Counted from the first letter of the stretch, positions 8,003 through 15,519 are shown. The stretch: DNA of 15,519 nucleotides from DASXIW01 sp036497785 (GCA_036497785.1 DASXIW010000073.1:1-15519); one strand, 5' to 3'. The notes: generated from the sequence alone by a model not told the origin. Made by a program: numbers and translations.

Positions 8003-8010
<8 letters not shown>
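6673..8010 (+). CDS. livM: Branched-chain amino acid ABC transporter permease LivM
   Basis: The 445-residue second permease subunit has an N-terminal extension of about 100 residues with two hydrophobic stretches (about 31-48 and 67-83), like the DUF3382 region of enteric LivM. The LivM core then begins with MLGWGLNIVVGLAGLLDLGYVAFYAVGAY (140-168), followed by RLRGDYLAIVTLAFGEIIRVV (205-225) and GPNGMSGIPRP. The ATPase-contact loop is PLGRAWEALREDEVACRSLGIN (300-321). The ATG at 6673 overlaps the livH stop by four bases. A short soluble tail ends EIPPELIAEGHG and overlaps the start of livG. Confidence 0.95.
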
Positions 8011-8841
<831 letters not shown>

Positions 8842-8845
<4 letters not shown>

Positions 8846-9576
8846 CCGCGCAGCCCAACCCCCCGCTGCTGCATCTCTCCGGCGTCACCGCCTTCTACGG
8901 CGCCATCCAAGCGCTCAAAGGCGTGGATCTCGCCGTGAACCCGGGCGAGATCGTCACCCTGATCGGCGCCAACGGCGCCGGCAAATCCACCCTCATGATG
9001 ACCATCTGCGGCACACCGCGCGCCCGCAACGGCCGCATCATCTACGACGGCCAGGACATCACCCAACTGCCCACCCACGCAATCATGCGCCTCGGCGTCG
9101 CCCAATCCCCCGAAGGCCGGCGCATCTTCCCGCGCATGTCGGTGCACGAAAACCTGCTCATGGGCGCCCAAGGCCGCCCCCGCGCCCAGGCGGAGGAAAC
9201 CATCGAACAGGTCTTCGCCCTGTTCCCCCGGCTGAAGGAACGCATCGCCCAACGCGGCGGCACCCTCTCCGGCGGCGAACAGCAAATGCTCTCCATCGGC
9301 CGCGCGCTGATGAGCCGCCCGCGCCTGCTGCTGCTGGACGAACCCAGCCTCGGCCTCGCCCCGCTCGTCGTCCGCCTCATCTTCGGCGCCATCCGCGACC
9401 TCAACCGAACCACCGGCCTCACCGTCCTGCTGGTCGAACAAAACGCCTTCCAGGCCCTCCGCCTCGCCCATCGCGGCTACGTGCTGGTGAACGGCGCCAT
9501 CACCATGGCCGGATCGGGGGCCGACCTGCTCGCGCGGCCGGAAATACGGGCGGCTTATCTTGAGGGGGCGCATTAG
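8842..9576 (+). CDS. livF: Branched-chain amino acid ABC transporter ATPase LivF
   Basis: The 244-residue second ATPase of the transporter has Walker A GANGAGKST (42-50), the Q-loop region VAQSPEGRRIFPRMSVHENLLMGA (86-109), signature LSGGEQQML (142-150) and Walker B LLLLDE (162-167). LLVEQNAFQAL carries Q200 where most ABC ATPases have the H-loop histidine, which is normal for LivF. The ATG at 8842 overlaps the livG stop (ATGA), so all four liv genes are translationally linked. No periplasmic binding-protein gene (LivJ/LivK) follows; the operon ends 21 bp before a double-hairpin repeat. Confidence 0.95.
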
Positions 9577-9597
9577 CGAAGGAAGATTAAGATAAGG

Positions 9598-9656
9598 CCA
9601 GGGCTCTGCCCTGGACCCGGTCAAGGCGGAGCCTTGACAATCCTGGACTTTCTCGG
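9598..9656 (-). repeat. Double-hairpin dispersed repeat, copy 2
   Basis: Reading from the livF stop, hairpin A is CCAGGGC-TCT-GCCCTGG (9598-9614), a perfect 7-bp stem. Hairpin B is GTCAAGGC-GGA-GCCTTGAC (9620-9638), a perfect 8-bp stem. The 18-nt leader is at 9639-9656 and reads CCGAGAAAGTCCAGGATT on the minus strand. It is inverted relative to copies 1 and 3. There is no T-run after either stem. Confidence 0.85.
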
Positions 9657-9723
9657 CTGGGGCGACTGCCTTCGGTTGGACGTTCGTCTCCCCGCAACCC
9701 GCTGGAGGATTGAGGGCACTGCC

Positions 9724-10107
9724 ATGATCGACCACACCGGCATTGGGGTCGCAGACGTCGATCGTTCCGCCGCGTTCTACGACGCCGCCTTGGGTGCGCT
9801 TGGTATGCGCCGTGTGATGCAATTGCCCGAAAACGACGGAGCCGACGGCGTCGGCTATGGTTTCGATTACCCGGTTTTCTGGATTGACCGCTTTCACCCG
9901 CATGGCGTGAGACAACATACGGCCTTCGCAGCCAGGAACCGCGCTGAGGTTGACGCCTTCTACGAGACTGCCCTGAAAGCGGGTGGGACTGATAACGGTC
10001 CGCCTGGCCTTCGCGACACATCCCTAGGTTACCCGCCAAGCTATTACGCCGCCTTCGTGCTCGATCCGGACGGCAACAACATCGAGGCGGTCTTCCGCGG
10101 CGGCTGA
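9724..10107 (+). CDS. VOC family protein (glyoxalase/bleomycin-resistance fold)
   Basis: The 127-residue protein has the single-module vicinal oxygen chelate pattern: MIDHTGIGVADVDRSAAFYDAALGALGM at the start and FVLDPDGNNIEAVF at the end. Candidate metal ligands are H4, H65 (RQHTAFAA) and E121. Such proteins bind a divalent metal and act on diverse small molecules, so the substrate cannot be named. Close relatives are usually annotated only as VOC family or glyoxalase-like. ATG 9724 is supported by GAGGG 7 nt upstream. Its wording appears less GC-biased than the liv genes. It is bracketed by inverted copies of the double-hairpin repeat. Confidence 0.88.
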   Translation: MIDHTGIGVADVDRSAAFYDAALGALGMRRVMQLPENDGADGVGYGFDYPVFWIDRFHPHGVRQHTAFAARNRAEVDAFYETALKAGGTDNGPPGLRDTSLGYPPSYYAAFVLDPDGNNIEAVFRGG

Positions 10108-10191
10108 AACCCGCTTCCCGCCAGGGCAATTCACTATGCGCCGGGCATTATCCGTCTGACTTTCACCACTAGCGCCGCAGGCAAGCGCAAC

Positions 10192-10221
10192 TGCGACTGC
10201 CCGAAAATAGATGCAGTCGCA
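10192..10221 (+). terminator. 9-bp stem hairpin downstream of the VOC gene
   Basis: TGCGACTGC (10192-10200) pairs perfectly with GCAGTCGCA (10213-10221) around a 12-nt AT-rich loop. It lies 84 bp after the VOC stop in the convergent gap before the DUF1269 gene. There is no T-run, so it is at best a weak terminator; a binding site for a dimeric protein is the alternative. Confidence 0.35.
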
Positions 10222-10287
10222 ACCATACAGGGCTTCGCCGCCTACCGCGTCGAGGTCTCGGTCTTCAACCGAAGGAAGCCAATCCAG

Positions 10288-10349
10288 CCGAGAACGTATC
10301 GGATTCTAAAGGCTCCGCCTTTAGCGGGTTCCAAGGGCAGAGCCCTTGG
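10288..10349 (+). repeat. Double-hairpin dispersed repeat, copy 3
   Basis: The leader is CCGAGAACGTATCGGATT (10288-10305). Hairpin B is CTAAAGGC-TCC-GCCTTTAG (10306-10324) and hairpin A is CCAAGGGC-AGA-GCCCTTGG (10331-10349). Compared with copies 1 and 2, both bases of several stem pairs have changed together, so the stems stay perfect. It lies 29 bp past the stop of the minus-strand DUF1269 gene, again with hairpin A nearest the gene. Confidence 0.85.
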
Positions 10350-10378
10350 CCTTCCCTTGCCTTTGCTTTTCGGTGCCC

Positions 10379-10897
10379 TCACGCGGTGGGCGTTGCCGCC
10401 TCGACGGCCGCGGTGTGGTCGGCCAAGGCCTCGCGCAGGGCGGCTTCCTTGGTGTGATCGAACGAGGTTCGCATCACGGTTCCGCCGACGCCGCGCAGGT
10501 CTTCCAGCACCTTGTCCGCCGTCATCTTGCGGATCAGCAGGAACAGCCCGGCGGAGCCCGGTTGGAGCGCCTGCGCCGCATCCTTCATGAACTGGTCGTT
10601 GATACCCACGTCGGTGAGTTTGCCGCTGAGTGCGCCGGACGCGGCGCCAAGGGCCGTTCCCACCAGCGGCACCATGAAGACCAGGCCGATCAGGGTGCCC
10701 CAAAACGCACCGGAGACGGCGCCGGAAGCCGTTGTGTGGAATAGCTGATTCAGCTTCACCCGGCCTTTGGCGTCCTTCACGGCGATCACCGCGTCGCCGA
10801 GTTCGATGAGATATTCCTTCTGCATCGCCAGAATTTTCTCGCGGACCTCCTCGGCCTTCTGTTCGGTAGGAAACGCTATGAAAACGAGGTCGCTCAT
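10379..10897 (-). CDS. DUF1269 family membrane-associated protein
   Basis: The 172-residue protein opens with MSDLVFIAFPTEQKAEEVREKILAMQKEYLIELGDAVIAVKDAKGRVKLNQ, a ferredoxin-like region typical of DUF1269. A glycine/alanine-rich hydrophobic stretch follows (about 57-95, GAVSGAFWGTLIGLVFMVPLVGTALGAASGALSG), which may be a membrane hairpin. The C-terminal region contains GSAGLFLLIRKMTADKVLEDL. Function is unknown; members are often described as putative stress-related membrane proteins, which I cannot confirm here. The ATG at 10897 has AGGAG about 9 nt upstream. It stands alone on the minus strand and ends near a double-hairpin repeat. Confidence 0.85.
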   Translation of the reverse strand: MSDLVFIAFPTEQKAEEVREKILAMQKEYLIELGDAVIAVKDAKGRVKLNQLFHTTASGAVSGAFWGTLIGLVFMVPLVGTALGAASGALSGKLTDVGINDQFMKDAAQALQPGSAGLFLLIRKMTADKVLEDLRGVGGTVMRTSFDHTKEAALREALADHTAAVEAATPTA

Positions 10898-11023
10898 GTC
10901 GTGAAACTCCTGTTGGGATCGTTCGGCGTGGTCAACACCGCCGGCTGGCCCGGCGCCGGTCGAGTGCCCGATCCGCCGTGCCTCATGGAATAATCCGTCC
11001 GCGCTGCACGGGCCGCCAGACGG

Positions 11024-11539
11024 CTACTGCATCGCTATCATCATGGCATCGCCGCCCAGGCTCAGCATCAGCCCTTCGCGCTTGGCCTTCAGATGCATGA
11101 TCACCCCGGATTCGTTCTGCATCCACAGATCGCCGCCGCTCGCCGTGCCGATCGCGAAGCCGTAGCGGGCCTGGCCATAGGTTCCGGCAAACGATGCAAG
11201 GTTTTTCAGCTTGTAAACCTCGCCATTGGCGCTGATCGTCGATGCGCCGATCCCGCCCACCCCAAGGCCGCCTATGGAGAACTGGTAGGGCTGACCTTGG
11301 TAGTACAGCGTGCCGGTGCCGCCTCCACCACTGCCGATATAGGCAACCTGCACCTCATTCATGTCCACGGTTGCGTCCGGCGTAAGGCCGGCCACGGCAT
11401 CCGGCCCCAGTTTGACCGAGCTTGAGCACCCGGGCACGGCCAGCAGCGCGACGAGCGCAAATCCGATCGCGCGGCGCGATCGCGATTGCCGCCGCAATCG
11501 CGTGTCATGTTTTGACATAGTACCGATATTCTGGCGCAT
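11024..11539 (-). CDS. Putative lipoprotein of unknown function
   Basis: The 171-residue protein has a basic n-region (RLRRQSRSRR), a hydrophobic segment AIGFALVALLAVPG and a lipobox-like VPGC at C38, so it is probably lipidated and anchored in the envelope. The mature part is glycine-rich and beta-like: VQVAYIGSGGGGTGTLYYQGQPYQFSIGGLGVGGIGAS, then YGQARYGFAIGTASGGDLWMQNESGVIMHLKAKREGLMLSLGGDAMMI. I do not recognise a named family, though the texture suggests a conserved envelope protein. ATG 11539 is chosen because GGGAG lies 9 nt upstream. ATG 11518 would give a shorter, more usual signal peptide. Confidence 0.75.
   Translation of the reverse strand: MRQNIGTMSKHDTRLRRQSRSRRAIGFALVALLAVPGCSSSVKLGPDAVAGLTPDATVDMNEVQVAYIGSGGGGTGTLYYQGQPYQFSIGGLGVGGIGASTISANGEVYKLKNLASFAGTYGQARYGFAIGTASGGDLWMQNESGVIMHLKAKREGLMLSLGGDAMMIAMQ
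11464..11502. repeat. Two adjacent palindromes in the lipoprotein signal-peptide codons
   Basis: CGATCGCGC/GCGCGATCG (9-bp arms, one central base, 11464-11482) runs directly into CGCGATTGC-CGCC-GCAATCGCG (9-bp arms, 4-nt loop, 11481-11502). They sit roughly 37-75 nt into the lipoprotein reading frame and could fold near the start of its mRNA. They overlap codons for the arginine-rich n-region. Confidence 0.6.
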
Positions 11540-11586
11540 TCCCGCATTCTCCCTGGCGCCAGCCGCCCTGCCATGAGAGTGCGCCG

Positions 11587-11598
11587 GTTTGGCCAAAC
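11587..11598. promoter_or_regulatory. 12-bp palindrome upstream of the lipoprotein gene
   Basis: GTTTGGCCAAAC is a perfect palindrome about 50-60 bp upstream of the lipoprotein start on the minus strand, a place where an operator could lie. Several 12-bp palindromes are expected by chance in a window of this size, so this is weak evidence. Confidence 0.2.
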
Positions 11599-11708
11599 GG
11601 CCCGTCCGGAACCAGAGCCCCCATCTGAGTCACGCGGTGTCGCGCGACGTTGCTATGGCAGGCGAACCGGCCGGGCTATGCGGATTCGGCAAAGTGGCTT
11701 ACCCGGCC

Positions 11709-12557
11709 TCACCTCTGATCCGGCCCTGCCTCCAGCAGCGCAAGATTCTGCTGTGCCAGATCCGCGGTCGGCGTATCGGGCGCCAGTTTCACCGCCCGTT
11801 CCCAGTCGGTGCGCGCGCCGGCGCGGTCGTTATGGCGCTGGCGGATGATGCCGCGTTCCAGCAGCGCGTCGGCATTGTCGGGGTCCAGGGTCAGGGCGCG
11901 GTCGATATCGTCCTGGGCGTGGTCCAGCTCGCCGATATGCCGCCAGGCGGCGCCGCGCAGGGTCAGGGCGTCGGCACGTCTTGGGTCCGTATCCAGCGCA
12001 TGGGTCAGGTCGCCGATCGCATCCTGGTAGCGATCGAGGTTGCTCGCGGCGGTCGCGCGGTCGATCAGCAGGTCGGCGTCGTCGGGCGACAGGGCCAGGG
12101 CCTGGGTGGCGGCGTCGAAGGCGTGTTGCTCATCGCCGGTCATCAGCCAGGCCTGGGTGGCCTGGCCATACAGCGTGGCACGGGCGAGATTGGGGGCGTG
12201 GCTGCTGGCGGCCAGGGTTTCCAGCATGGCCGCGCCGTCGGCCGGGTTGCCCAGCGCGATCTTGGACAGGGCCAGGCAGTGCGTGGCCCCGTCGCCGCCG
12301 CCCTTGGCCTGCCAGGTCTCGGCGAAGCTGGCCGCGCCGGCGGGGTCGGGCACCAGCATGTTCAGACAACGCTCGTAATCCGGGCCTTCGGCGATGCGGG
12401 GCGGGACGGGCGGAACCGGCAGCCTTTCGCCATCGCCGTCGTCGGCGGCGGATTCGACTTCGGCTTGCGACGTGGACAGGCCGCGCCAGGCGACTCCACC
12501 GCCAATTGCCAGCAGCAGCAAGCAGGACGCCCCAACCATCGCAAACTGTCGGTTCAT
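11709..12557 (-). CDS. TPR-repeat protein with N-terminal membrane anchor
   Basis: The 282-residue protein has one N-terminal hydrophobic segment (about 7-24, MVGASCLLLLAIGGGVAW), then a proline-rich, acidic linker. The domain after it contains C64 and C94 (YERCLNML, THCLALSKIALG), a possible disulfide pair if exported. At least four tetratricopeptide repeats follow (about 127-262, for example ADLLIDRATAASNLDRYQDAIGDLTHALDTDP). TPR arrays bind other proteins; the partner is unknown. The protein probably faces the periplasm as a tail tethered by its signal anchor. The ATG at 12557 lacks a clear ribosome binding site. It is divergent from the YeeZ-like gene, with 47 bp between starts. Confidence 0.88.
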   Translation of the reverse strand: MNRQFAMVGASCLLLLAIGGGVAWRGLSTSQAEVESAADDGDGERLPVPPVPPRIAEGPDYERCLNMLVPDPAGAASFAETWQAKGGGDGATHCLALSKIALGNPADGAAMLETLAASSHAPNLARATLYGQATQAWLMTGDEQHAFDAATQALALSPDDADLLIDRATAASNLDRYQDAIGDLTHALDTDPRRADALTLRGAAWRHIGELDHAQDDIDRALTLDPDNADALLERGIIRQRHNDRAGARTDWERAVKLAPDTPTADLAQQNLALLEAGPDQR

Positions 12558-12604
12558 TGTGCCGATACTCTAGTCTTGTGGCCCCGGACACGGCAAACAG
12601 AGGA

Positions 12605-13492
12605 ATGATCGGATCGCATCCCGCCCGGCATCACGTGCTGATTTTCGGCCTCGGCTATACCGGCACCGCCATTGCGCGGGCGGCCGTGGCGACAGGTTTA
12701 TCCGTTACCGCCACCAGCCGTGCGCCAGCAACCACTGCGGCGCCGGAGGGGGTGCGGGTGATTGCCTTCGACGCGGCGGCGGATGTGCTGGAGCAGGCGA
12801 GCCATATCGTCGTCACCGCCCCCCCCGGCCCGGAGGGCGACCCCGCCTGGGCGCTGTATGGCGATGCCGTGGCCGGGGCCGCACGGCTGCGCTGGATCGG
12901 CTATCTGTCCAGCACCGGGGTCTATGGCGACCACGATGGCGGCTGGGTGGATGAGGACACCCCGCCGGCGCCGGGTTCGGACCGGACGCGGCGACGGCTC
13001 GCCGCCGAGCAGGCCTGGGCGGCGCTGGCCGGGCGCCGGGCGGTGGACATCTTCCGTGTGGCCGGCATCTACGGGCCGGGCCGGTCGGCGTTCGACGACT
13101 TGCGGGCCGGCCGGGCGCGGCGCATCGGCAAGCCCGGCCATCAATTCGGCCGCATTCATCGCGACGACATCGCCCGCGCGCTGCTGGCCGCCATCCGCCA
13201 GGACCATGCGCCCGGCCTACGCGTGCTGAATCTGACCGATGACGAGCCGGCCGCGAGTGCGGATGTCATCGCCGAAGCCGCCGCCCTGTCGGGCATCGCG
13301 GTGCCGCCGCTGATTTCCTATGATGCCGCTTTGCCGGGCATGAGCGAGATGGCCCGAAGCTTCTGGTCGGAGAACCGCAAGGTTTCCAGCGCCAAGACCA
13401 AGTCGCTGCTGGGCCTGGACTGGCTGTACCCGTCCTATCGCGAAGGGCTACGCGCCATTCTCGCGGAGGAGGGCGCCAACCGCCCGGCGTAG
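12605..13492 (+). CDS. SDR-fold NAD(P)-binding protein, YeeZ-like
   Basis: The 295-residue Rossmann-fold protein starts HHVLIFGLGYTGTAIARA, with the nucleotide-binding GLGYTG at 15-20. YLSSTGVYGDHDGGWVDEDTPPAP (100-123) carries the serine/threonine and Y107 of the extended SDR/epimerase type. IFRVAGIYGPGRSAFDDLRAG and FGRIHRDDIARALLAAI are further family blocks. It most resembles YeeZ-like putative sugar-nucleotide epimerases or NAD(P)-binding proteins of unknown substrate. The ATG at 12605 directly abuts AGAGGA, closer than usual. GTG 12578 in frame is an alternative. Its 3' end overlaps the convergent hydrolase gene by 45 bp. Confidence 0.85.
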   Translation: MIGSHPARHHVLIFGLGYTGTAIARAAVATGLSVTATSRAPATTAAPEGVRVIAFDAAADVLEQASHIVVTAPPGPEGDPAWALYGDAVAGAARLRWIGYLSSTGVYGDHDGGWVDEDTPPAPGSDRTRRRLAAEQAWAALAGRRAVDIFRVAGIYGPGRSAFDDLRAGRARRIGKPGHQFGRIHRDDIARALLAAIRQDHAPGLRVLNLTDDEPAASADVIAEAAALSGIAVPPLISYDAALPGMSEMARSFWSENRKVSSAKTKSLLGLDWLYPSYREGLRAILAEEGANRPA

Positions 13493-14203
13493 CAGCGCGA
13501 GGTCGGCAGGGCGGGCAAGGCGGTGATCGCCGTCCTTGACCAGCGTCACCTGGACGTCGTCGCCCGCGATCTGCCGGGCCAGAGTCAACGCCGTCTCCCA
13601 GGGCACGTCGTCGTCGCGCTGGCCTTGCAGCAGGCGGACGGGGATGGTGAGTGGGATCGGCGCGTCCAGCAGCATGTGCCGGCGCCCGTCCTCGATCAGG
13701 GCGAGGGTGATCACCAATGGCTCGCCGTACTGGCTCGGCACCGCGAGCCTGCCGTCGCGACGCAGCGTCTCCTGCTCCGCCGTGGGCATGGCCTGCCACA
13801 TCAGCCGCTCAGTGAAATCAGGCGCCGCGGCGATGCCCACCAGCCCGATCACGCGCTCCGGCCGTGCCAGCGCGATCAGCAGCCCGATCCAACCGCCCAT
13901 GGACGAGCCCACCAGCAGAAGCGGCCCCTCCGTCATGGCGTCGATGACCGCCAGCGCGTCCTCCGTCCAGCGCCCGATCGTGCCATCCGTGAAGGCGCCG
14001 CCGCTGGCGCCATGACCGGAATAATCCAGCCGCACCATGGCATGGCCATGCTCCTCGCAGAATGCGAGAAGGTCGATAGCCTTGGACCCCGTCATGTCGC
14101 TGCTGAAGCCGGGAAGGAAGACCAGCGTTGGCCCGTTGCCGGGCAATGCTGCCCAGGCGAGTTCCACGCCGTCGCCCCGATCGAGCCTGCCGGTTCGTTC
14201 CAT
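13448..14203 (-). CDS. Alpha/beta hydrolase, ABHD10-like (thio)esterase
   Basis: The 251-residue single-domain hydrolase has LVFLPGFSSDMTGSKAIDLLAFCEEHGHAMVRLDYSGHGAS (27-67) and the nucleophile elbow GSSMGG with S101. D198 (GQRDDDVPW) and H227 (KDGDHRL) are the likely acid and base. Order, spacing and wording match the ABHD10 family, whose mammalian member is a mitochondrial esterase/depalmitoylase. The bacterial substrate is unknown. ATG 14203 is preferred over upstream in-frame starts because AAAGGA lies 7 nt upstream and the extra residues are not family-like. It is divergent from the glycosyltransferase gene. Confidence 0.9.
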   Translation of the reverse strand: MERTGRLDRGDGVELAWAALPGNGPTLVFLPGFSSDMTGSKAIDLLAFCEEHGHAMVRLDYSGHGASGGAFTDGTIGRWTEDALAVIDAMTEGPLLLVGSSMGGWIGLLIALARPERVIGLVGIAAAPDFTERLMWQAMPTAEQETLRRDGRLAVPSQYGEPLVITLALIEDGRRHMLLDAPIPLTIPVRLLQGQRDDDVPWETALTLARQIAGDDVQVTLVKDGDHRLARPADLALLRRAVGALLRENGA

Positions 14204-14247
14204 GCTGCGTCCTTTCAATCTGTTCCCCACATGATATAGCGCCGCGC

Positions 14248-15426
14248 ATGAGCGATTCCCCACATGGCCCTTATCCAGACGGCCCGTATCCGGTGGTGCT
14301 CCAGGTGCTGCCGGCCCTGGATGGCGGCGGCGTGGAGCGTGGCACGGTTGAGATCACCGCGGCCATCGCCACAGCTGGCGGACGCCCACTGGTGGCCAGT
14401 GCGGGGGGGCGGCTGGCGCCATTGGTGGAGCGGGCCGGCGGTCGCAATTTGCAAGTGCCGCTGCACACCAAGAATGCATGGCGAATCTGGCGAAATGGAA
14501 CGGCTTTGGCCAGTTTGATCCGGGCCGAACACGTGGATATCGTACATGCTCGTTCGCGCGCCCCGGCATGGTCCGCGTGGCTCGCGGCGAAACGTACGGG
14601 CGCCCATTTCGTGACCACCTATCATGCCCCGTACGGCGAGGATTTCCCGCTGAAGCGGCGCTATAACGGGGTGATGGCGAGGGGCGAGATCGTCATTGCC
14701 ATCAGCCATTTCGTCGCGGGCCTTATCCAGTCGCGCCATGGCGTGGATGCGTCGCGCATCCGGGTGATTCACCGCGGCGTCGATCCCGCCGTGTTCGATC
14801 CCGATTCGGTCGGCACCGATCGTATTGTGCGTCTGGCGCGGGCGTGGCGGCTGCCGGACGGGCATCCGACGATCGTGCTGCCGGGCCGATTGACGCGGTG
14901 GAAGGGGCAGGCGGTGCTGATCGAGGCGCTGGCCAGGATGACCAACCGCGAGGCCTGCGTGGTGCTGGTGGGCAGCGATCAGGGGCGGCACAAATATGCG
15001 GCCGAACTGGTGAAGCTGGCGGAAAAGCTTGGCGTGGGCAGCCGTGTCAGGCTGGTGGGCCATAGCGACGATGTGCCGGCGGTGCTGAAATTATCCGATG
15101 TGGTGGTGAACGCATCGACCGCGCCTGAGGGGTTCGGGCGGGTGGTGATCGAGGCGCAGTCGATGGGTCGGCCGGTGATCGCGACCGATCATGGCGGGGC
15201 GGTGGAGACCGTGGCGCATGGCGTGACCGGCTGGCGCGTGCCACCGGGCGATCCCGTGGCGTTGGCCGCGGCGCTGGATCATGTGCTGGGCATGCCGCAG
15301 GCGGAACGGGAGGCGCTGGGAGCGGCGGCGCGGGCCGCGGTTCAGGCGCATTACACGGTGCGCGCCATGCAGGATGCGACGATCGAGGTGTATCGCGAGG
15401 TGTTGCTGCGGGGGCAGGGGGGGTGA
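14248..15426 (+). CDS. Glycosyltransferase family 4 (GT-B fold)
   Basis: The 392-residue GT-B enzyme would move a sugar from a nucleotide-activated donor to an envelope glycan acceptor. VVLQVLPALDGGGVERGTVEIT (16-37) is the N-terminal GT4 motif with the glycine-rich loop. LPGRLTRWKGQ (211-221) carries donor-phosphate residues R214 and K219. EGFGRVVIEAQSMGRPVIATDHGG (294-317) contains the E-x7-E pair E294/E302. The ATG at 14248 lacks a clear ribosome binding site; the frame is open upstream but not family-like. Its stop overlaps the next gene (GTGA), so the two are probably translated together. A role in LPS core or capsule is inferred from that neighbour. Confidence 0.93.
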   Translation: MSDSPHGPYPDGPYPVVLQVLPALDGGGVERGTVEITAAIATAGGRPLVASAGGRLAPLVERAGGRNLQVPLHTKNAWRIWRNGTALASLIRAEHVDIVHARSRAPAWSAWLAAKRTGAHFVTTYHAPYGEDFPLKRRYNGVMARGEIVIAISHFVAGLIQSRHGVDASRIRVIHRGVDPAVFDPDSVGTDRIVRLARAWRLPDGHPTIVLPGRLTRWKGQAVLIEALARMTNREACVVLVGSDQGRHKYAAELVKLAEKLGVGSRVRLVGHSDDVPAVLKLSDVVVNASTAPEGFGRVVIEAQSMGRPVIATDHGGAVETVAHGVTGWRVPPGDPVALAAALDHVLGMPQAEREALGAAARAAVQAHYTVRAMQDATIEVYREVLLRGQGG

Positions 15427-15519
15427 AGGATATCCTGGTCATCCGGCACGGCGCGCTGGGCGATTTCGTACTGTCCTTTCCGGCCTTCGCCGCCATTCGG
15501 GCGCAGCACCCCCAGGCGC
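15423..15519 (+). CDS. Glycosyltransferase family 9 (heptosyltransferase-like), partial start
   Basis: From GTG 15423 the frame reads VKDILVIRHGALGDFVLSFPAFAAIRAQHPQA to the window edge. ILVIRHGALGDFVLSFPAFAAIR is the conserved N-terminus of GT9 proteins (ADP-heptose:LPS heptosyltransferase type), with the RHGALGD loop. The start overlaps the GT4 stop by four bases. A G-rich run upstream may serve as the ribosome binding site. Only 32 residues are visible. Confidence 0.85.
   Translation, partial: MKDILVIRHGALGDFVLSFPAFAAIRAQHPQA

Noticed and set aside
9598..9638. Paired hairpins after livF as a classical rho-independent terminator
   Set aside because: Neither stem is followed by a T-run on either strand, and the same structure recurs elsewhere, so it is annotated as a repeat.

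Overview
The window is GC-rich, densely coding DNA from a Gram-negative bacterium, most likely an alphaproteobacterium of the Acetobacteraceae/Rhodospirillales type. Supporting this are the Hsp20 + DUF1150 pair, the def-fmt-truA cluster, a YeeZ-like/ABHD10-like gene neighbourhood and LPS-type glycosyltransferases. The taxonomic call is an inference from gene style. No marker gene fixes it.

Layout from left to right. Positions 1-889 (minus) hold the N-terminal two thirds of a P4-type tyrosine integrase whose C-terminus lies outside the window, so a genomic island or prophage probably extends to the left. Its upstream region (890-1207) has a TATAAT box, a pair of direct repeats and a palindrome. 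Positions 1277-3500 (minus) are a tight def-fmt-truA operon for N-terminal methionine formylation and deformylation and tRNA pseudouridylation. Divergent from it are hsp20 and a DUF1150 gene (3669-4360), preceded by a possible RpoH-type promoter and a ROSE-like hairpin over the ribosome binding site. Next come folE (4509-5132), a 384-bp gap with several inverted and direct repeats, and a tRNA-Lys(CUU) gene on the minus strand (5517-5592).

Positions 5762-9576 are a four-gene livHMGF operon for branched-chain amino acid import, with start/stop overlaps at all three junctions and no binding-protein gene in view. A small VOC (glyoxalase-fold) gene follows (9724-10107). Minus-strand genes for a DUF1269 membrane protein, an unrecognised lipoprotein and a TPR protein occupy 10379-12557. 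A YeeZ-like NAD(P)-binding protein (plus) and an ABHD10-like alpha/beta hydrolase (minus) overlap tail to tail by 45 bp. The right edge opens a glycosyltransferase cluster (GT4, then the start of a GT9 heptosyltransferase-like gene), probably for LPS or other surface polysaccharide.

The most notable non-gene signal is a dispersed double-hairpin repeat present in three copies (1208-1269, 9598-9656, 10288-10349). Each has an 18-nt leader and two short hairpins, with compensatory base changes between copies. All three sit just after a stop codon in the same orientation relative to the gene they follow, and two of them bracket the VOC gene as inverted copies. I found no CRISPR array, no insertion sequence and no obvious defence system.
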